DNA from: Pseudobacteroides cellulosolvens ATCC 35603 = DSM 2933
GTDB taxonomy: Bacteria; Bacillota; Clostridia; Acetivibrionales; DSM-2933
Length of the DNA stretch: 64,000 bases
Direction of reading: 5' to 3'
Assembly: GCF_001262605.1 (NCBI RefSeq)
Contig: NZ_LGTC01000001.1
Coordinates: 3,547,001 to 3,611,000 of the forward strand
Position numbers and translations under genes: made by a program. Shown piece after piece: positions 26,771-37,039 of this stretch. Below the pieces are notes generated by a model, which did no database searches, was not told the origin of the DNA, and worked only from the letters and a program-made list of their open reading frames with translations. Every line of letters starts with the position of its first letter. The stretch's first letter is position 1.

Positions 26771-26794
26771 ATTTCATACTGATGAAAAGAAAGT

Positions 26795-27859
26795 TCATGG
26801 TTCAACCTCCTCCATGTCAAGTTCCTCATTCGGCTCATCAACGGCATCCTTTTCAAATTCGGCTTTCAGTTCATCTTCACGCATGGCGTCAAGCTCAGCT
26901 ACAGTTCTTCCTTTCCGGGTTTCAATCAGATCCTGGTTAAAGTCTTTGAGATGCGGTCTGTGGATTGCTACTTCGTAGCCTTTTTCGCTGTATTTATCAC
27001 ACCATTTCATTGCAGCCATCTGACCCCAGTTTCTATAACATCCGTCTTTATCTTTAGCAAGGTAGTCATTGTCCAAGGCGAATACTATTTTTTTGATTTC
27101 AGGATGCCACTGCAAATATCGTTCAAGGGCGCCATCCCAGGTACATCCGAGAGAGATGCGGTTATCCTGCCTCCAATCATGTCCATAGAGTTTTGCAAAG
27201 GTAGCATGGCTCATGGCATCAATGGGACTTTCGCAAACAAATACCATATCGCTCTTCCCTCCGATCACAAAGGGATAGCTCTTATCGGAATTAACGGCAT
27301 CCATTTTAAATGCCTTATCAGTATAGGTTCCGCGCATGGAACAGTACTTAGGAATACCGCTCTCATCGTATCCGACAAACACACAGTTTCCATATTGGGC
27401 TTCCTGATAAACTTTCTTTTCATTCATCAGTACGGATACAATTTCCGGTTCAATACCTCGGATGGAGATTAAATACCAATAGGTTCTTTTAAAATTTTCT
27501 GCCTTATCAGGAATAATCAGCGGGCCTTTCTCTTCTTTTTCATAAGGTACTACAGTTTGAATATAAGGTTCATAACGTTCACCAAGCAGTTGTGCAACGG
27601 CTTCGGGATAGGTTATATTGCCGTATTTCATCACAAAATCAATAGGACCGCCTTTTTCATCGGCAGTCCAGTGATAAAAACGGTTGCTGTCTTTAAAAAT
27701 GTACAACCCACCCGATTTTTTTGCATGAAGTGCTTTTCTTCCTCCATTCTCAAGTTCAAAACCATACTGACGTGCAAGATCAATTAAGCTTACGCAGTTT
27801 GCTCTTTGTATTTCTTCCTCCGTAAAGTGGCGATATGCCTTCCGGGTTTGCGTCTGCAT
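26795..27859 (-). CDS. Toprim-domain primase-like protein (DUF3991-type)
   Basis: The 354-residue product has an N-terminal zinc-finger-like/DUF3991 region (LIDLARQYGFELE, GLYIFKDSNRFYHW, GGPIDFVMKYGNITYPEAV) and then a Toprim core with VFVCESPIDAMSH (Glu) and KIVFALDNDYLAKDKDG (DxD). Such proteins are related to primases and are common in Firmicutes ICEs, presumably priming the complementary strand after transfer. The C-terminus is acidic. The ATG has GGAGG eight bases upstream, and the gene follows the 27863 gene after three bases. Confidence 0.75.
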   Translation of the reverse strand: MQTQTRKAYRHFTEEEIQRANCVSLIDLARQYGFELENGGRKALHAKKSGGLYIFKDSNRFYHWTADEKGGPIDFVMKYGNITYPEAVAQLLGERYEPYIQTVVPYEKEEKGPLIIPDKAENFKRTYWYLISIRGIEPEIVSVLMNEKKVYQEAQYGNCVFVGYDESGIPKYCSMRGTYTDKAFKMDAVNSDKSYPFVIGGKSDMVFVCESPIDAMSHATFAKLYGHDWRQDNRISLGCTWDGALERYLQWHPEIKKIVFALDNDYLAKDKDGCYRNWGQMAAMKWCDKYSEKGYEVAIHRPHLKDFNQDLIETRKGRTVAELDAMREDELKAEFEKDAVDEPNEELDMEEVEP

Positions 27860-27862
27860 AGG

Positions 27863-28615
27863 CTATACCTCCATTTCTTCATCCAGTTCCTTTATCTCCT
27901 CCAAAATATCTTCAATATCTGCATCGTCATATCGATATTCCAGGGATTCAACAATATCTTTGCAGTCATCCGGCAAATACTCTTTTATTTCATTCTGCAC
28001 ATCACGAATTTCACCCATAAAGCCCCAGCAGCTTGCTATTTCCTCGTTGCTTTCATACAGTTTAAATCCGTAGCACTGATCGGTAAGGTAATAATCATAT
28101 TCCCTAACTTCGCTGATTAAAACCTGTCTTGCCTTTTCAATAGTTTCAGGAGTGACCACACCATATTCCTTTTGTATGTTATCGTATGAAACATAAATCC
28201 AGCCTACCTGCCCACTGTCCCAAGGACAGGAAAAACCGGTTGTATTGATTGTAATTCCACTGTGGTCATAAAGATAAATAGGCTCGATAACGAAACTGCT
28301 CGAAAGATAATCCAAGATATTATCATGGATGGCTTTTCTGTATGCACCATAGCGATTTCGATACAAAGAAATATCAATCTCCTCTGTAAGTTCCTCGAAT
28401 TTTTCCTCGGCTTCTTCATAGTCGCCCAGCTTTTTTTCCAAAAGATCCATCAAAAAATCGTCCGGCTCATGAAAGCTGTGTTCGTCACCAAGATTATATC
28501 TGCTATGGAAGCAGATCATTGTTCCGAGATTATCTTGTTCCGCACGGGGATGCTGTGGCGTATCATCATTTACCACGAACAAAACATAGGGCTGTTTTAC
28601 CGCAACCATCGGCAT
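27863..28615 (-). CDS. ICE protein of unknown function
   Basis: About 250 residues, acidic, with no recognised domain name. The stretch TTGFSCPWDSGQVGWIYVS is a motif I have seen in hypothetical ICE and phage proteins. A central coiled region (EKKLGDYEEAEEKFEELTEE) and an acidic tail (DDADIEDILEEIKELDEEM) suggest protein-protein contacts or DNA mimicry, but this is a guess. The ATG at 28615 has AAAGGA about ten bases upstream. It lies between the giant methylase-helicase and the primase-like gene. Confidence 0.55.
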   Translation of the reverse strand: MPMVAVKQPYVLFVVNDDTPQHPRAEQDNLGTMICFHSRYNLGDEHSFHEPDDFLMDLLEKKLGDYEEAEEKFEELTEEIDISLYRNRYGAYRKAIHDNILDYLSSSFVIEPIYLYDHSGITINTTGFSCPWDSGQVGWIYVSYDNIQKEYGVVTPETIEKARQVLISEVREYDYYLTDQCYGFKLYESNEEIASCWGFMGEIRDVQNEIKEYLPDDCKDIVESLEYRYDDADIEDILEEIKELDEEMEV

Positions 28616-28670
28616 TATGATCACATCCTTTCAAAATAAAGTAATTTAAAATGGCTTTAAAATAACATCC

Positions 28671-31600
28671 TTAGATATCCCGTTCTGCAATTGCATGTTC
28701 AGGCTCTCTGTCATCAGATGAATACCGTGAATCGCTTTCCTGTCCGTTTTCATCAATAATAACCTCCTCCTGCTGCCTGAGTTCTTTAAACTCCAATTTT
28801 GTATTAATCTCTGCCTGACGTGCTGAATACTCTGCTAAGCGCTCTTCAAATTCAAATGGTTTTACTACTTCCTTTTTGGCTTCGGAAAGTTGTACAATCG
28901 CATCCTCAAGTTTTTGCTTTGTCTGTGCCAGTATGCTGTCGATTTTCTCTACAGCATTTTCAATCCTTGTAACACTTCCAAGCTCGGAATCACCGAGTTC
29001 AACACGATAGGTTGATGCTCCTTTGATTTGCACTTCTAACTGGTCAAATGCAGATCGGGCAAGTAAAAGTTTAAACCCGCGATAAGCACCAACTTCCAAA
29101 GGTTCCCCGTTTACAAAAATGTCATGGAGCTTACTCATCATGATAAGCCTTTCACCGGCTTTTACCCTTTCATCGAAGGTCTTGCCGTCAACAAGCATTG
29201 AAAACTCTTGCCCAACTGATTGATTTTTCAGCTCAATATCTTTTTCCAGAGCTGCAATTTTTTCCTTACAATGAGCAATCATTTTTGGATAATGACTTTC
29301 GATGTTTCTTTCTAAAATAATCCTTTCATTGTTCCAGTTAGCTTTGAGCAATTTCAATCTTGCTACTTCATTATCAACTTCCATTTTTTCTGCCAGAAGT
29401 GGATTAGATGTTGCTATGGCTTTTACTTCAGCAGCAGAGAGAACGGTTTCGTCCATATCCTCACATGAACGAGAAATGCTCTTGCCTGTCATGACTTGAC
29501 TGATATATTTCAGTTTTTGCTCTTGGATTTGCCACAAGTAAGCATCAAACGTACCTTTAGTGACATATCGAAAGATACTTATCACGGGATTCTCATTACC
29601 TTGACGCAGTATTCGGCCATCGCGCTGTTCAATATCACTTGGGCGCCAAGGACAGTCCAGATGATGGACAGCTATCAGCTTATCCTGAACATTTGTGCCT
29701 GTTCCAAGTTTTAATGTGCTTCCAAGCAAGATTCTCACCTCACCCATACGTACCTTTTCAAACAGTGCTTCACGTTGTTCATCGGTCTTAGCATCATGAA
29801 CGAAAGCTATTTGTTCTTCAGAAATACCCTTTTCAGTCAGGCACTGCTTGATTTCATCATAGACATTAAACTGTCCGGGCTTTGGTGTGCCGGAATCACA
29901 GAAAATAATCTGAGTAGAGCGTTTTTCTTTGGTCTTCTGCCATATATCAAACACTTTATCAATGGCAATATTCAGCTTGCTGTTCGGATCATTTGGGGCA
30001 TCTTCAATAATCAATCGAGGGTCGATGGACATGAGCTTAGCTTCATTCGTCAGTTTAAGCATATTGTCGGTAGAAGCATCAACTTCGCCGCTTCGGATTT
30101 TATCAGCTCGCTCAACAAAGGTATCCATCAGCATTTTTTGAAATGGTGTGGCTTCTGTTGCGATAATGGCTGCTTTACCACCCTCAATATCTGGAGTCGG
30201 GAGATTCAGCATATCGGCAGTCTGAATATCAGCTACGAGTTGAAACATATTCATAAGTTCAGGCAGGTTGTGGAATTTTGCAAAACGGTTTCTCATGCGA
30301 TAACCGGAGCCTTCCGGCGTTATTTCCAAAGAAGATACAACTTCACCAAAGGTGGCAGCCCAGCTGTCAAAGTAGTTTAAGCCCATTTTTTGAAGCGTCT
30401 GTGGCTGCAAGTATCTCTGCATGACATACATCTCACTCATGCTGTTGGAAATGGGTGTCCCTGTGGCAAATACCACACCTTTTCCATTGTTGATTTCCTG
30501 CAAATACTGGCATTTTAAAAGCATATCGGTAGCCCTTTGGCTTGCCGATTTACCGATACCGGCAACGTTCCTCATTTTTGTATAGCTGAAACAATTTTTG
30601 TAAACATGGGCTTCGTCTACAAACATGTAATCTACACCAAGCTGTTCAAAAGTTAAAAGGTCATCCTTCTTTTCCTCAGCAGCAAGCTTTGTCAGCCTGT
30701 TTTTGAGGTTGTTTTGAAAGATGACCATTTGTTTAATTGACCAATTGTCGCCCTTTTCATCACGCATTTTCTTGATAATGTAAGATAGTTGGTTAATTTC
30801 TTCATTCAATTGCTTTTCCTGGCGCTCTTTTGAGATAGGAATACGTTCAAATTGACTGTGACCGATTATAATGGCATCGTAATCACCCATAGCGATTCGG
30901 GAAACAAACTTGTTTCGGTTGGCTTTATCAAAATCCTTTTTGGTTGTCACTAAAATATTGGCTTGCGGAAAGAAACGGTAGAACTCTTTTGCCCATTGCT
31001 CTGTTAAATGATTGGGAACAACATATATGGGTTTTTTAATAGCTCCAATACTTTTCAGATACATCCCTGATGCAATAAGGGCTGCGGTTTTTCCTGCACC
31101 AACCACATGTCCTGCCAAACCTGTACCTGAATAAATAACCCTCGCCGCAAAATTCCTTTGGTGCGGTCGCAGCTTTACCTCCTCACTCATACCGGGGAAT
31201 ATCAAGTGAGATCCGTCATACACACGAGGTCTGATGGTATTAAACCTTTCATTATAAATATTAAGAAGCACCTCAGCTCTGTCTTTATTGCTGAACAGCC
31301 ATGCTCCAAAAGTTTCTTTAATTTGATTTTGTTTAGCTCTTGCGATCATGGTTTCATTGGCATTGACAACATATTTTACTTGATCTTTCCCGTTTGCATC
31401 CACATAAGGTACAGGGTCACGCACTGTTGTACTCTGTAAGTTCAAGCAATCCTCAAAAATCTGATAGGCATTTACTCTGCTTGTTCCATAGGTCTTATTA
31501 ACCTTAATAGAACTGGCATCCCTTGTTTTGTTCAAAACACGCCACTGGGTGGTATACTCCATATAATCAATGTCAATAACATCTCTAAGATAATAAGGAG

Positions 31601-34600
31601 TACCAAAGGTTTCATGCATAAACTGGCGGTAATATTCAATCGGTATCCAAGGAGAACCAATGCGAAAATCAATATCCCCGGGCAGCAGCCTTGGAGGCTG
31701 CACTGCTTCTAAAGCCTCTACATTTCGTGTGAAAAGGTCCGGATATTCTTCTGCTTTTATTTTTGCATATAGCAGCTTATCTTTGACCTGTCCGCTTAAG
31801 TATTCTTCATTCAGTTCCCAGCCTTCGTAATAGTTGCCGTAGTATTTCTGTGGATTCAAATAAATTCTGTCTCCAAGTTCATCAATCAGCTCATCTGCGG
31901 TTTTACCGGTCAGGTTTGCCATATACGGCAAGTCTATTTTCATTTTAACATTAAGGCTGATTTCAAGTGCTTCCTTTGCTGTTTCCGCCCTGTCCGGCAA
32001 ACGGTATGATTTAATGGTTGCTTTATAAAATATTGGTGCTTTAACCCATGACTGTTTATCCTCGCTCTGATCCTCAATAGAACGTAAGAGCGGAAATTGG
32101 TCGTCATCCGAAAATACTGCAATATTGGATTTGTCATTGATAAACCCACATCGGTCAACGAATCTATCATATACGCTGTTAAGTTTTTTCTGCGCTTTTT
32201 GAAGTTCATCAGGCGTGTAATCCCTTGTCTGTACAGCAATAACATTTAAAAGCGCACCTCTGATTTCACAAAGCCCTTTAATCCTTTCAGCTCGTTTCCC
32301 TGTATAATCCTGTGGTATCAACTTGTTATGCTCACAATAATATATTTTTTCATCCAACACCACATAGGTATAGTTTTTAGTTCCTTTAGGAGCATCCAGC
32401 TCAGTTACTTCATTCACTGATTCTTCCTCAGCGGCTTCTAACGGTTTATCAGCTTCTGCGGTAAAGGTTGCGTGGAGCTTATTAATGGCCTTATCAAGTT
32501 CTGCATATAAATCTTGCCCTTCCGGTGCAATACAGGCTGTACCCTCCTCATTTCCATACATATTCCTGCTGTGTCTCATTTCACCCAAAACCATGTCAGG
32601 GTGCTCATAGAAATATTGATTGATGTTGATGTAGTCTGTTTTTCTCGTATTGGTAAAAACCCAGTCCGGCAAAGAATACTTATCAACCTTTCTTGGACGA
32701 TCAAGCTTTTTAAAAAATAAAATATCGGCCGTAACTTCCGTCCCCGCAAGTGCTTTAAATGCATTGTTCGGCAACCGGACAGCACCAATCAGGTCGGCTC
32801 TTTGTGCTATATATTCCCTTACCGCAGTATCTCTTTTGTCCATTGTTCCTTTACTTGTGATGAAACCAATGATACCGCCCGGTTTTACAAGATCCAGGGA
32901 TTTGGCAATAAAATAATCGTGAACCAGAAAATCCTCATCAGCATATCTCTTGTCGTACAGCTTTATATTATTGAATGGAATATTCCCAAGGACCACATCA
33001 AAAGAATTATCCTCAAAGTTTGTGGTTTCATACCCCTGCACATAAATATTGGCTTTTTGATATAGTTGCTTTGCAATTCGTCCGGTGATACTGTCAATCT
33101 CAACACCGTAAAGAGGCGTGTCGGCAATTGCTTCGGGAAGGACTGAGAAGAAGTTTCCCGTCCCCATCGCTGGGTCAAGAATCTTTCTATCCCTGCCACC
33201 TTTAAAACCGAACCTCTCAAAGGCATTATAGATGCATTTTACCAGTTCCGGCTCGGTATAATAAGCCGTGATAGTGGAATTTCTGGCATCCTCATATTCT
33301 TTTTCATCAAGTAAAACTTTTAATTCCTGATACTCATTTTCCCATCCTGATGCTGTATCAGAAAAGGCATTGGCGAGGCCACCCCATCCCACATAACGTG
33401 CAAGGATAATTTGTTCTTCGGGATTAGCAAGGCGCTTTTCATTTTCAATCCGCTTTAAGAGTTTGATTGCTTCAATGTTATTTTTATATTTGGTTTTTGC
33501 TCCGTTTGGATATAGGTTATAATCCTCGGAATAACGGAAATTCAACTTGGTATGACGGGACTGTCCAGACTTTGCTTCGACAGATAAGGGAATATCCTTA
33601 GCCGTTTGCTCCTGCGGTTTGCTTTCTTTTTCTTCCGAATTCTTTTCATCCGGTGTATGGTATTGTTCTATTTCTGCCAGTTCCTTTTCAAGTTCATCTT
33701 TCAAGTCTTCAAGGTCCTGCCAATACTCCGACTGTTTGTAAGAAAAAATTGCTCCCGATTCCCACTTCTTCTCAATCTCAATCAACTCAGCCTTTACTTC
33801 TTCAAGCTCGTTTTTAAGCGAGTTAAACTTTTCATCTTGGTCTATATTTACTTCCTGTAAATCCAAATACCGTCCTTCATCAATCAGTTTTCGGATAACT
33901 ATAGCAGCTCTCAGCCATGTTATATTGGTTTTATGCTTTTCTCCGTTTTCATCAGCCCAGTCAAATTCAATGCCAATGCTGTTGTGGTTTTCAAATCCAA
34001 TCCCTTGTTTATTTACAGAATGACCTCCAACCCCATATTCAGCTTTCAAAAACGCACTAAATGCTGAGCCTGTCGGATTAGTCATTGCAAAATCATAAAT
34101 CCGCTTTTTACCATCTTGCATTACACTACCTTCAAGAAGCACAATTTCAATAAGCTGCTCCTCGCTGCCTTTTGGTGTCAGGTCAAACAGGTTCATTTGT
34201 TTACTCTGCATTGGCTCTGCTTCAATGGTTTCAACTTTATGAGCTTTTGAAATATCTTCAATTTGAGAATAGATGGGGTTATCCTGAATTGCTGTTTTAG
34301 CTGTAGGTAGAGATACTTGACCTACCGGCATCATTCTATAAAAGCCTATTTCCTGAAAGTTTGGCTCGCTTGCCTTTTCCTCTTGCCTTATTTTTACATC
34401 CTCGAATTCTTGCAGTAGATCAGTAATTTCAATCAATGGAGCTTCAAATTGCTTAAAATACTTATCGATATCCGCATCGGTCAAAGAAACATATTCACCT
34501 GTGTTATAATTCACTCTTGCAACCAAAAATGTTCCAAAAATCGGCTGTCCATTAACAATGCGGTTAATAGAAGTGCTGTCAAAGTCCACGTCATCAGCAC

Positions 34601-36008
34601 ATATCGCATCAATACCTTCTGTAATTTCAATAGTAGTAAAAGTACCTCCGACTTGTTTTTGAAGCTCCTTATATCCATTATGGATTTCAGTAACATAAGG
34701 CGTTTTGTCATGTTCTACTACCAAAACTTTCAATAGTTTTTCCTTTATCTTCGGCTCATCAGTTCCCTTCATTTCTTGGAGTTCATCAGGGATATTATAA
34801 TCTCCGATGGGATCATTTTCGGGCATAAAAAAAGAGCCATCCGTTAATGACTCATTCTTTTCGGATAGCTCCACATTTGGAATATAAGGTTCACTGCTTA
34901 TCTCACTTTGTAAATCAGTTCGTTCAGAACGATTTCCTCTGCTGCTGATCTCAGGCTGTACATATGTCTGGTTTTCTCCATGATGTCCTCGGTGTTCGGC
35001 ATCGGGTCGGACTTCAACATCTGCTGTGTGATGTACTCTATTTTCTCCACTGCTTCCTCTTGTACCCGGTGCATGGTCGCCATCAGAGTGCCATCCATTT
35101 TCAAAATCATATATCGCTGTGGATTTTGTTCTTTGAGGTACTCCATTGCCATCCTGCCGTATTTCCCCAGTGGCCTGTCGTCCTCGCTGTTGTTCGAGAT
35201 TTGGATATTGGGAATATTCACTCCGTCTATCTCTGTGTAACTCACGCCTATTTTGCTCATTTTCTGCTCTCCTTTCTTTCTCGATGATTTTTATGTTCCG
35301 CTCAATTTCAATCAAGATTCCTTTGGAAATATCGGTGACAGTATGGCCAAGTTTTGCAATTAAAGGAATGGTATTAAAGTGAGCAATGGTAGCCATTCCG
35401 TATCCTAATTCCATTTCTTCATCGGTTAATCCGCATCTTTTCCCTACAAAATATGAAACACTGTCGCTGATAAGTTCTTGAAGCTGCATTTCCAGTCCGT
35501 CTTGCGGAAGGTCTTCAAATAGGTGATTCCCAAAGTCGTTCTGAAAGTTTTGCAGGTAAGTATCCAGGTTTTCCATAACAGCTTCATAAGAGATTCTGCG
35601 AAGGCAGTCTGCAAAACCTGCTGTCTTTATGTTATGCCCGTATGAAAGACGCAGTTCGATACGCTTCTTCATATCTTCTTCAAGCCGCCAGTTTGTTGCA
35701 ATCACATCTCTGCCATTGGTCTGAGAAACATCAAACAAGTGCTTGATAGTAAGTCTTGCGTTTTCATATTCACATACTGCAATACCTGTCGCACCTTTGT
35801 TGACGTATCTTCCAACCCTATTCCAAACTGCTGTAGGTGCAAGCATTGTAACATTTGGGTTTTGAGCATATACAAGCAGTGCATTATCAAAACTGTATTT
35901 GAAGAATTTAGATGCAAACGCAAGGTAATCCCGCCAGGCACTTTCGCTCCGTGTAATATGGGGAGCGATTGTTTCATAGATCGTTTTTAACCTTTCATCT
36001 TTTCTCAA
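28671..36008 (-). CDS. Giant ArdC-like / N6-adenine methylase / Snf2 helicase fusion
   Basis: A 2445-residue protein of the large ICE methylase-helicase family. The N-terminus (WRDYLAFASKFFKYSFDNALL) is an ArdC-type antirestriction/ssDNA-binding domain. A DUF3846-like region (LKVLVVEHDKTPYVTEI) lies near residue 420. The methylase carries LDPAMGTGNFFSVLP near 950 and NIPFNN near 1010, a variant of NPPF. The helicase carries GAGKTAALIASG near 1635, FVDEAH near 1797 and QRDGRILRQGN near 2130. It probably protects and processes transferred DNA. Initiation is at TTG with GGAGG ten bases upstream, overlapping the parB stop (TTGA). Confidence 0.88.
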   Translation of the reverse strand: MRKDERLKTIYETIAPHITRSESAWRDYLAFASKFFKYSFDNALLVYAQNPNVTMLAPTAVWNRVGRYVNKGATGIAVCEYENARLTIKHLFDVSQTNGRDVIATNWRLEEDMKKRIELRLSYGHNIKTAGFADCLRRISYEAVMENLDTYLQNFQNDFGNHLFEDLPQDGLEMQLQELISDSVSYFVGKRCGLTDEEMELGYGMATIAHFNTIPLIAKLGHTVTDISKGILIEIERNIKIIEKERRAENEQNRRELHRDRRSEYSQYPNLEQQRGRQATGEIRQDGNGVPQRTKSTAIYDFENGWHSDGDHAPGTRGSSGENRVHHTADVEVRPDAEHRGHHGENQTYVQPEISSRGNRSERTDLQSEISSEPYIPNVELSEKNESLTDGSFFMPENDPIGDYNIPDELQEMKGTDEPKIKEKLLKVLVVEHDKTPYVTEIHNGYKELQKQVGGTFTTIEITEGIDAICADDVDFDSTSINRIVNGQPIFGTFLVARVNYNTGEYVSLTDADIDKYFKQFEAPLIEITDLLQEFEDVKIRQEEKASEPNFQEIGFYRMMPVGQVSLPTAKTAIQDNPIYSQIEDISKAHKVETIEAEPMQSKQMNLFDLTPKGSEEQLIEIVLLEGSVMQDGKKRIYDFAMTNPTGSAFSAFLKAEYGVGGHSVNKQGIGFENHNSIGIEFDWADENGEKHKTNITWLRAAIVIRKLIDEGRYLDLQEVNIDQDEKFNSLKNELEEVKAELIEIEKKWESGAIFSYKQSEYWQDLEDLKDELEKELAEIEQYHTPDEKNSEEKESKPQEQTAKDIPLSVEAKSGQSRHTKLNFRYSEDYNLYPNGAKTKYKNNIEAIKLLKRIENEKRLANPEEQIILARYVGWGGLANAFSDTASGWENEYQELKVLLDEKEYEDARNSTITAYYTEPELVKCIYNAFERFGFKGGRDRKILDPAMGTGNFFSVLPEAIADTPLYGVEIDSITGRIAKQLYQKANIYVQGYETTNFEDNSFDVVLGNIPFNNIKLYDKRYADEDFLVHDYFIAKSLDLVKPGGIIGFITSKGTMDKRDTAVREYIAQRADLIGAVRLPNNAFKALAGTEVTADILFFKKLDRPRKVDKYSLPDWVFTNTRKTDYININQYFYEHPDMVLGEMRHSRNMYGNEEGTACIAPEGQDLYAELDKAINKLHATFTAEADKPLEAAEEESVNEVTELDAPKGTKNYTYVVLDEKIYYCEHNKLIPQDYTGKRAERIKGLCEIRGALLNVIAVQTRDYTPDELQKAQKKLNSVYDRFVDRCGFINDKSNIAVFSDDDQFPLLRSIEDQSEDKQSWVKAPIFYKATIKSYRLPDRAETAKEALEISLNVKMKIDLPYMANLTGKTADELIDELGDRIYLNPQKYYGNYYEGWELNEEYLSGQVKDKLLYAKIKAEEYPDLFTRNVEALEAVQPPRLLPGDIDFRIGSPWIPIEYYRQFMHETFGTPYYLRDVIDIDYMEYTTQWRVLNKTRDASSIKVNKTYGTSRVNAYQIFEDCLNLQSTTVRDPVPYVDANGKDQVKYVVNANETMIARAKQNQIKETFGAWLFSNKDRAEVLLNIYNERFNTIRPRVYDGSHLIFPGMSEEVKLRPHQRNFAARVIYSGTGLAGHVVGAGKTAALIASGMYLKSIGAIKKPIYVVPNHLTEQWAKEFYRFFPQANILVTTKKDFDKANRNKFVSRIAMGDYDAIIIGHSQFERIPISKERQEKQLNEEINQLSYIIKKMRDEKGDNWSIKQMVIFQNNLKNRLTKLAAEEKKDDLLTFEQLGVDYMFVDEAHVYKNCFSYTKMRNVAGIGKSASQRATDMLLKCQYLQEINNGKGVVFATGTPISNSMSEMYVMQRYLQPQTLQKMGLNYFDSWAATFGEVVSSLEITPEGSGYRMRNRFAKFHNLPELMNMFQLVADIQTADMLNLPTPDIEGGKAAIIATEATPFQKMLMDTFVERADKIRSGEVDASTDNMLKLTNEAKLMSIDPRLIIEDAPNDPNSKLNIAIDKVFDIWQKTKEKRSTQIIFCDSGTPKPGQFNVYDEIKQCLTEKGISEEQIAFVHDAKTDEQREALFEKVRMGEVRILLGSTLKLGTGTNVQDKLIAVHHLDCPWRPSDIEQRDGRILRQGNENPVISIFRYVTKGTFDAYLWQIQEQKLKYISQVMTGKSISRSCEDMDETVLSAAEVKAIATSNPLLAEKMEVDNEVARLKLLKANWNNERIILERNIESHYPKMIAHCKEKIAALEKDIELKNQSVGQEFSMLVDGKTFDERVKAGERLIMMSKLHDIFVNGEPLEVGAYRGFKLLLARSAFDQLEVQIKGASTYRVELGDSELGSVTRIENAVEKIDSILAQTKQKLEDAIVQLSEAKKEVVKPFEFEERLAEYSARQAEINTKLEFKELRQQEEVIIDENGQESDSRYSSDDREPEHAIAERDI

Positions 36009-37039
36009 GCAGTGTTAGCCTCCTTTCTGTCAGGGTAGGTTTGGAAATATAGTTCAAGCGCTTCTTCCACCACCTTTTCAATTTCACTTGTCTTGGAATC
36101 AGGCGAAAAAAATTTGGAGTAAACTTTATGTTTGATTTTAATCGATGGAGCCGATGATGATTTTGGTTTTCTGTTTATTTCACCTGATAGAATCTGATAT
36201 GTGGTTTTCTCGTTAAGCTTGCTGTTTGCTGAATAGCTCCTAAGCATTTCAGTCTTTTTCATATCCACTTTGAACTCATTTTCCGAAAGAACCTTTTCAA
36301 CTTCTTCTTGCTCCGTATCAGCAAGGTATGAAAGATCAACCGCACATCGCAGGGAGATTTCATCGCAGTCAACCCTGTGCTTTAAACCGGCGATCAGTTT
36401 ATCAACTCTTAACAAACGGGCAACAGTATTTCTTGAAAGTCCATATTCAATCCCTACTTTATCGAGAGATTTTAACTTGTTCCCCAGTGGGGAACAAGTT
36501 TCGTCACTCCCTTTATATTCAGGGTTTTCGAGCCTTATTAACTCGTTGATGATGTCATTTCTTTTGCCCTGTGAAAACATTTTAGAGTGCCTTAGAGCAA
36601 GCACGGCCGCTTTTTCCGACGGCAGCATATCTGTAAAGGAGCGCTGAATTACATTTGTTTCTACCACATACATGAGGGCTTCTTCATCAGACAAGCTGTC
36701 CTTTACAATACAAGGGCCTTCTGTAAGTCCTGCCAGTTTTGCTCCATTCATTCGATTATGACCGGCAAGCATTTCATATTCATAGCCGTTTTCGTCAGAT
36801 TCAATTCTTCTTACGATCATCGGCATCAAAATCCCATTTGATTTGATGCTCTCTACCAAGTCATCCAATCGCTCGTCGCTATATAAGCGAAACGGGTGAT
36901 TTTGATATGGTCTGATTTTATTAAAAGGTATCATCAAAATCCCATTATCTCCTGATTTAGATGGCATTGATGCTGGTTCAGCAGCCTGCAATAATTCATC
37001 AAGAGATTTAACTTTCTTAGCTGTTGGCCTTGTTACCAT
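36005..37039 (-). CDS. ParB-like partition/nuclease-fold protein
   Basis: The 344-residue product carries the ParB N-terminal fold (IPFNKIRPYQNHPFRLYSDERLDDLVESI, then YEMLAGHNRMNGAKLAGL) followed by a helix-turn-helix region (VGIEYGLSRNTVARLLRVDKL). With the upstream ParA it should maintain the circular ICE form. A 12-bp-stem palindrome sits inside the coding sequence at 36474-36500. The C-terminus (about 100 residues) is a dimerisation-type helical tail. It overlaps ParA by 23 bases and the giant gene by 4. Confidence 0.82.
   Translation of the reverse strand: MVTRPTAKKVKSLDELLQAAEPASMPSKSGDNGILMIPFNKIRPYQNHPFRLYSDERLDDLVESIKSNGILMPMIVRRIESDENGYEYEMLAGHNRMNGAKLAGLTEGPCIVKDSLSDEEALMYVVETNVIQRSFTDMLPSEKAAVLALRHSKMFSQGKRNDIINELIRLENPEYKGSDETCSPLGNKLKSLDKVGIEYGLSRNTVARLLRVDKLIAGLKHRVDCDEISLRCAVDLSYLADTEQEEVEKVLSENEFKVDMKKTEMLRSYSANSKLNEKTTYQILSGEINRKPKSSSAPSIKIKHKVYSKFFSPDSKTSEIEKVVEEALELYFQTYPDRKEANTA
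36474..36500. repeat. Palindrome inside parB
   Basis: AACTTGTTCCCC (36474-36485), loop AGT, then GGGGAACAAGTT (36489-36500): a perfect 12-bp inverted repeat within the parB coding sequence, encoding ETCSPLGNKL. It could be a parS-like site or an autoregulatory operator; no function is shown. Confidence 0.45.
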
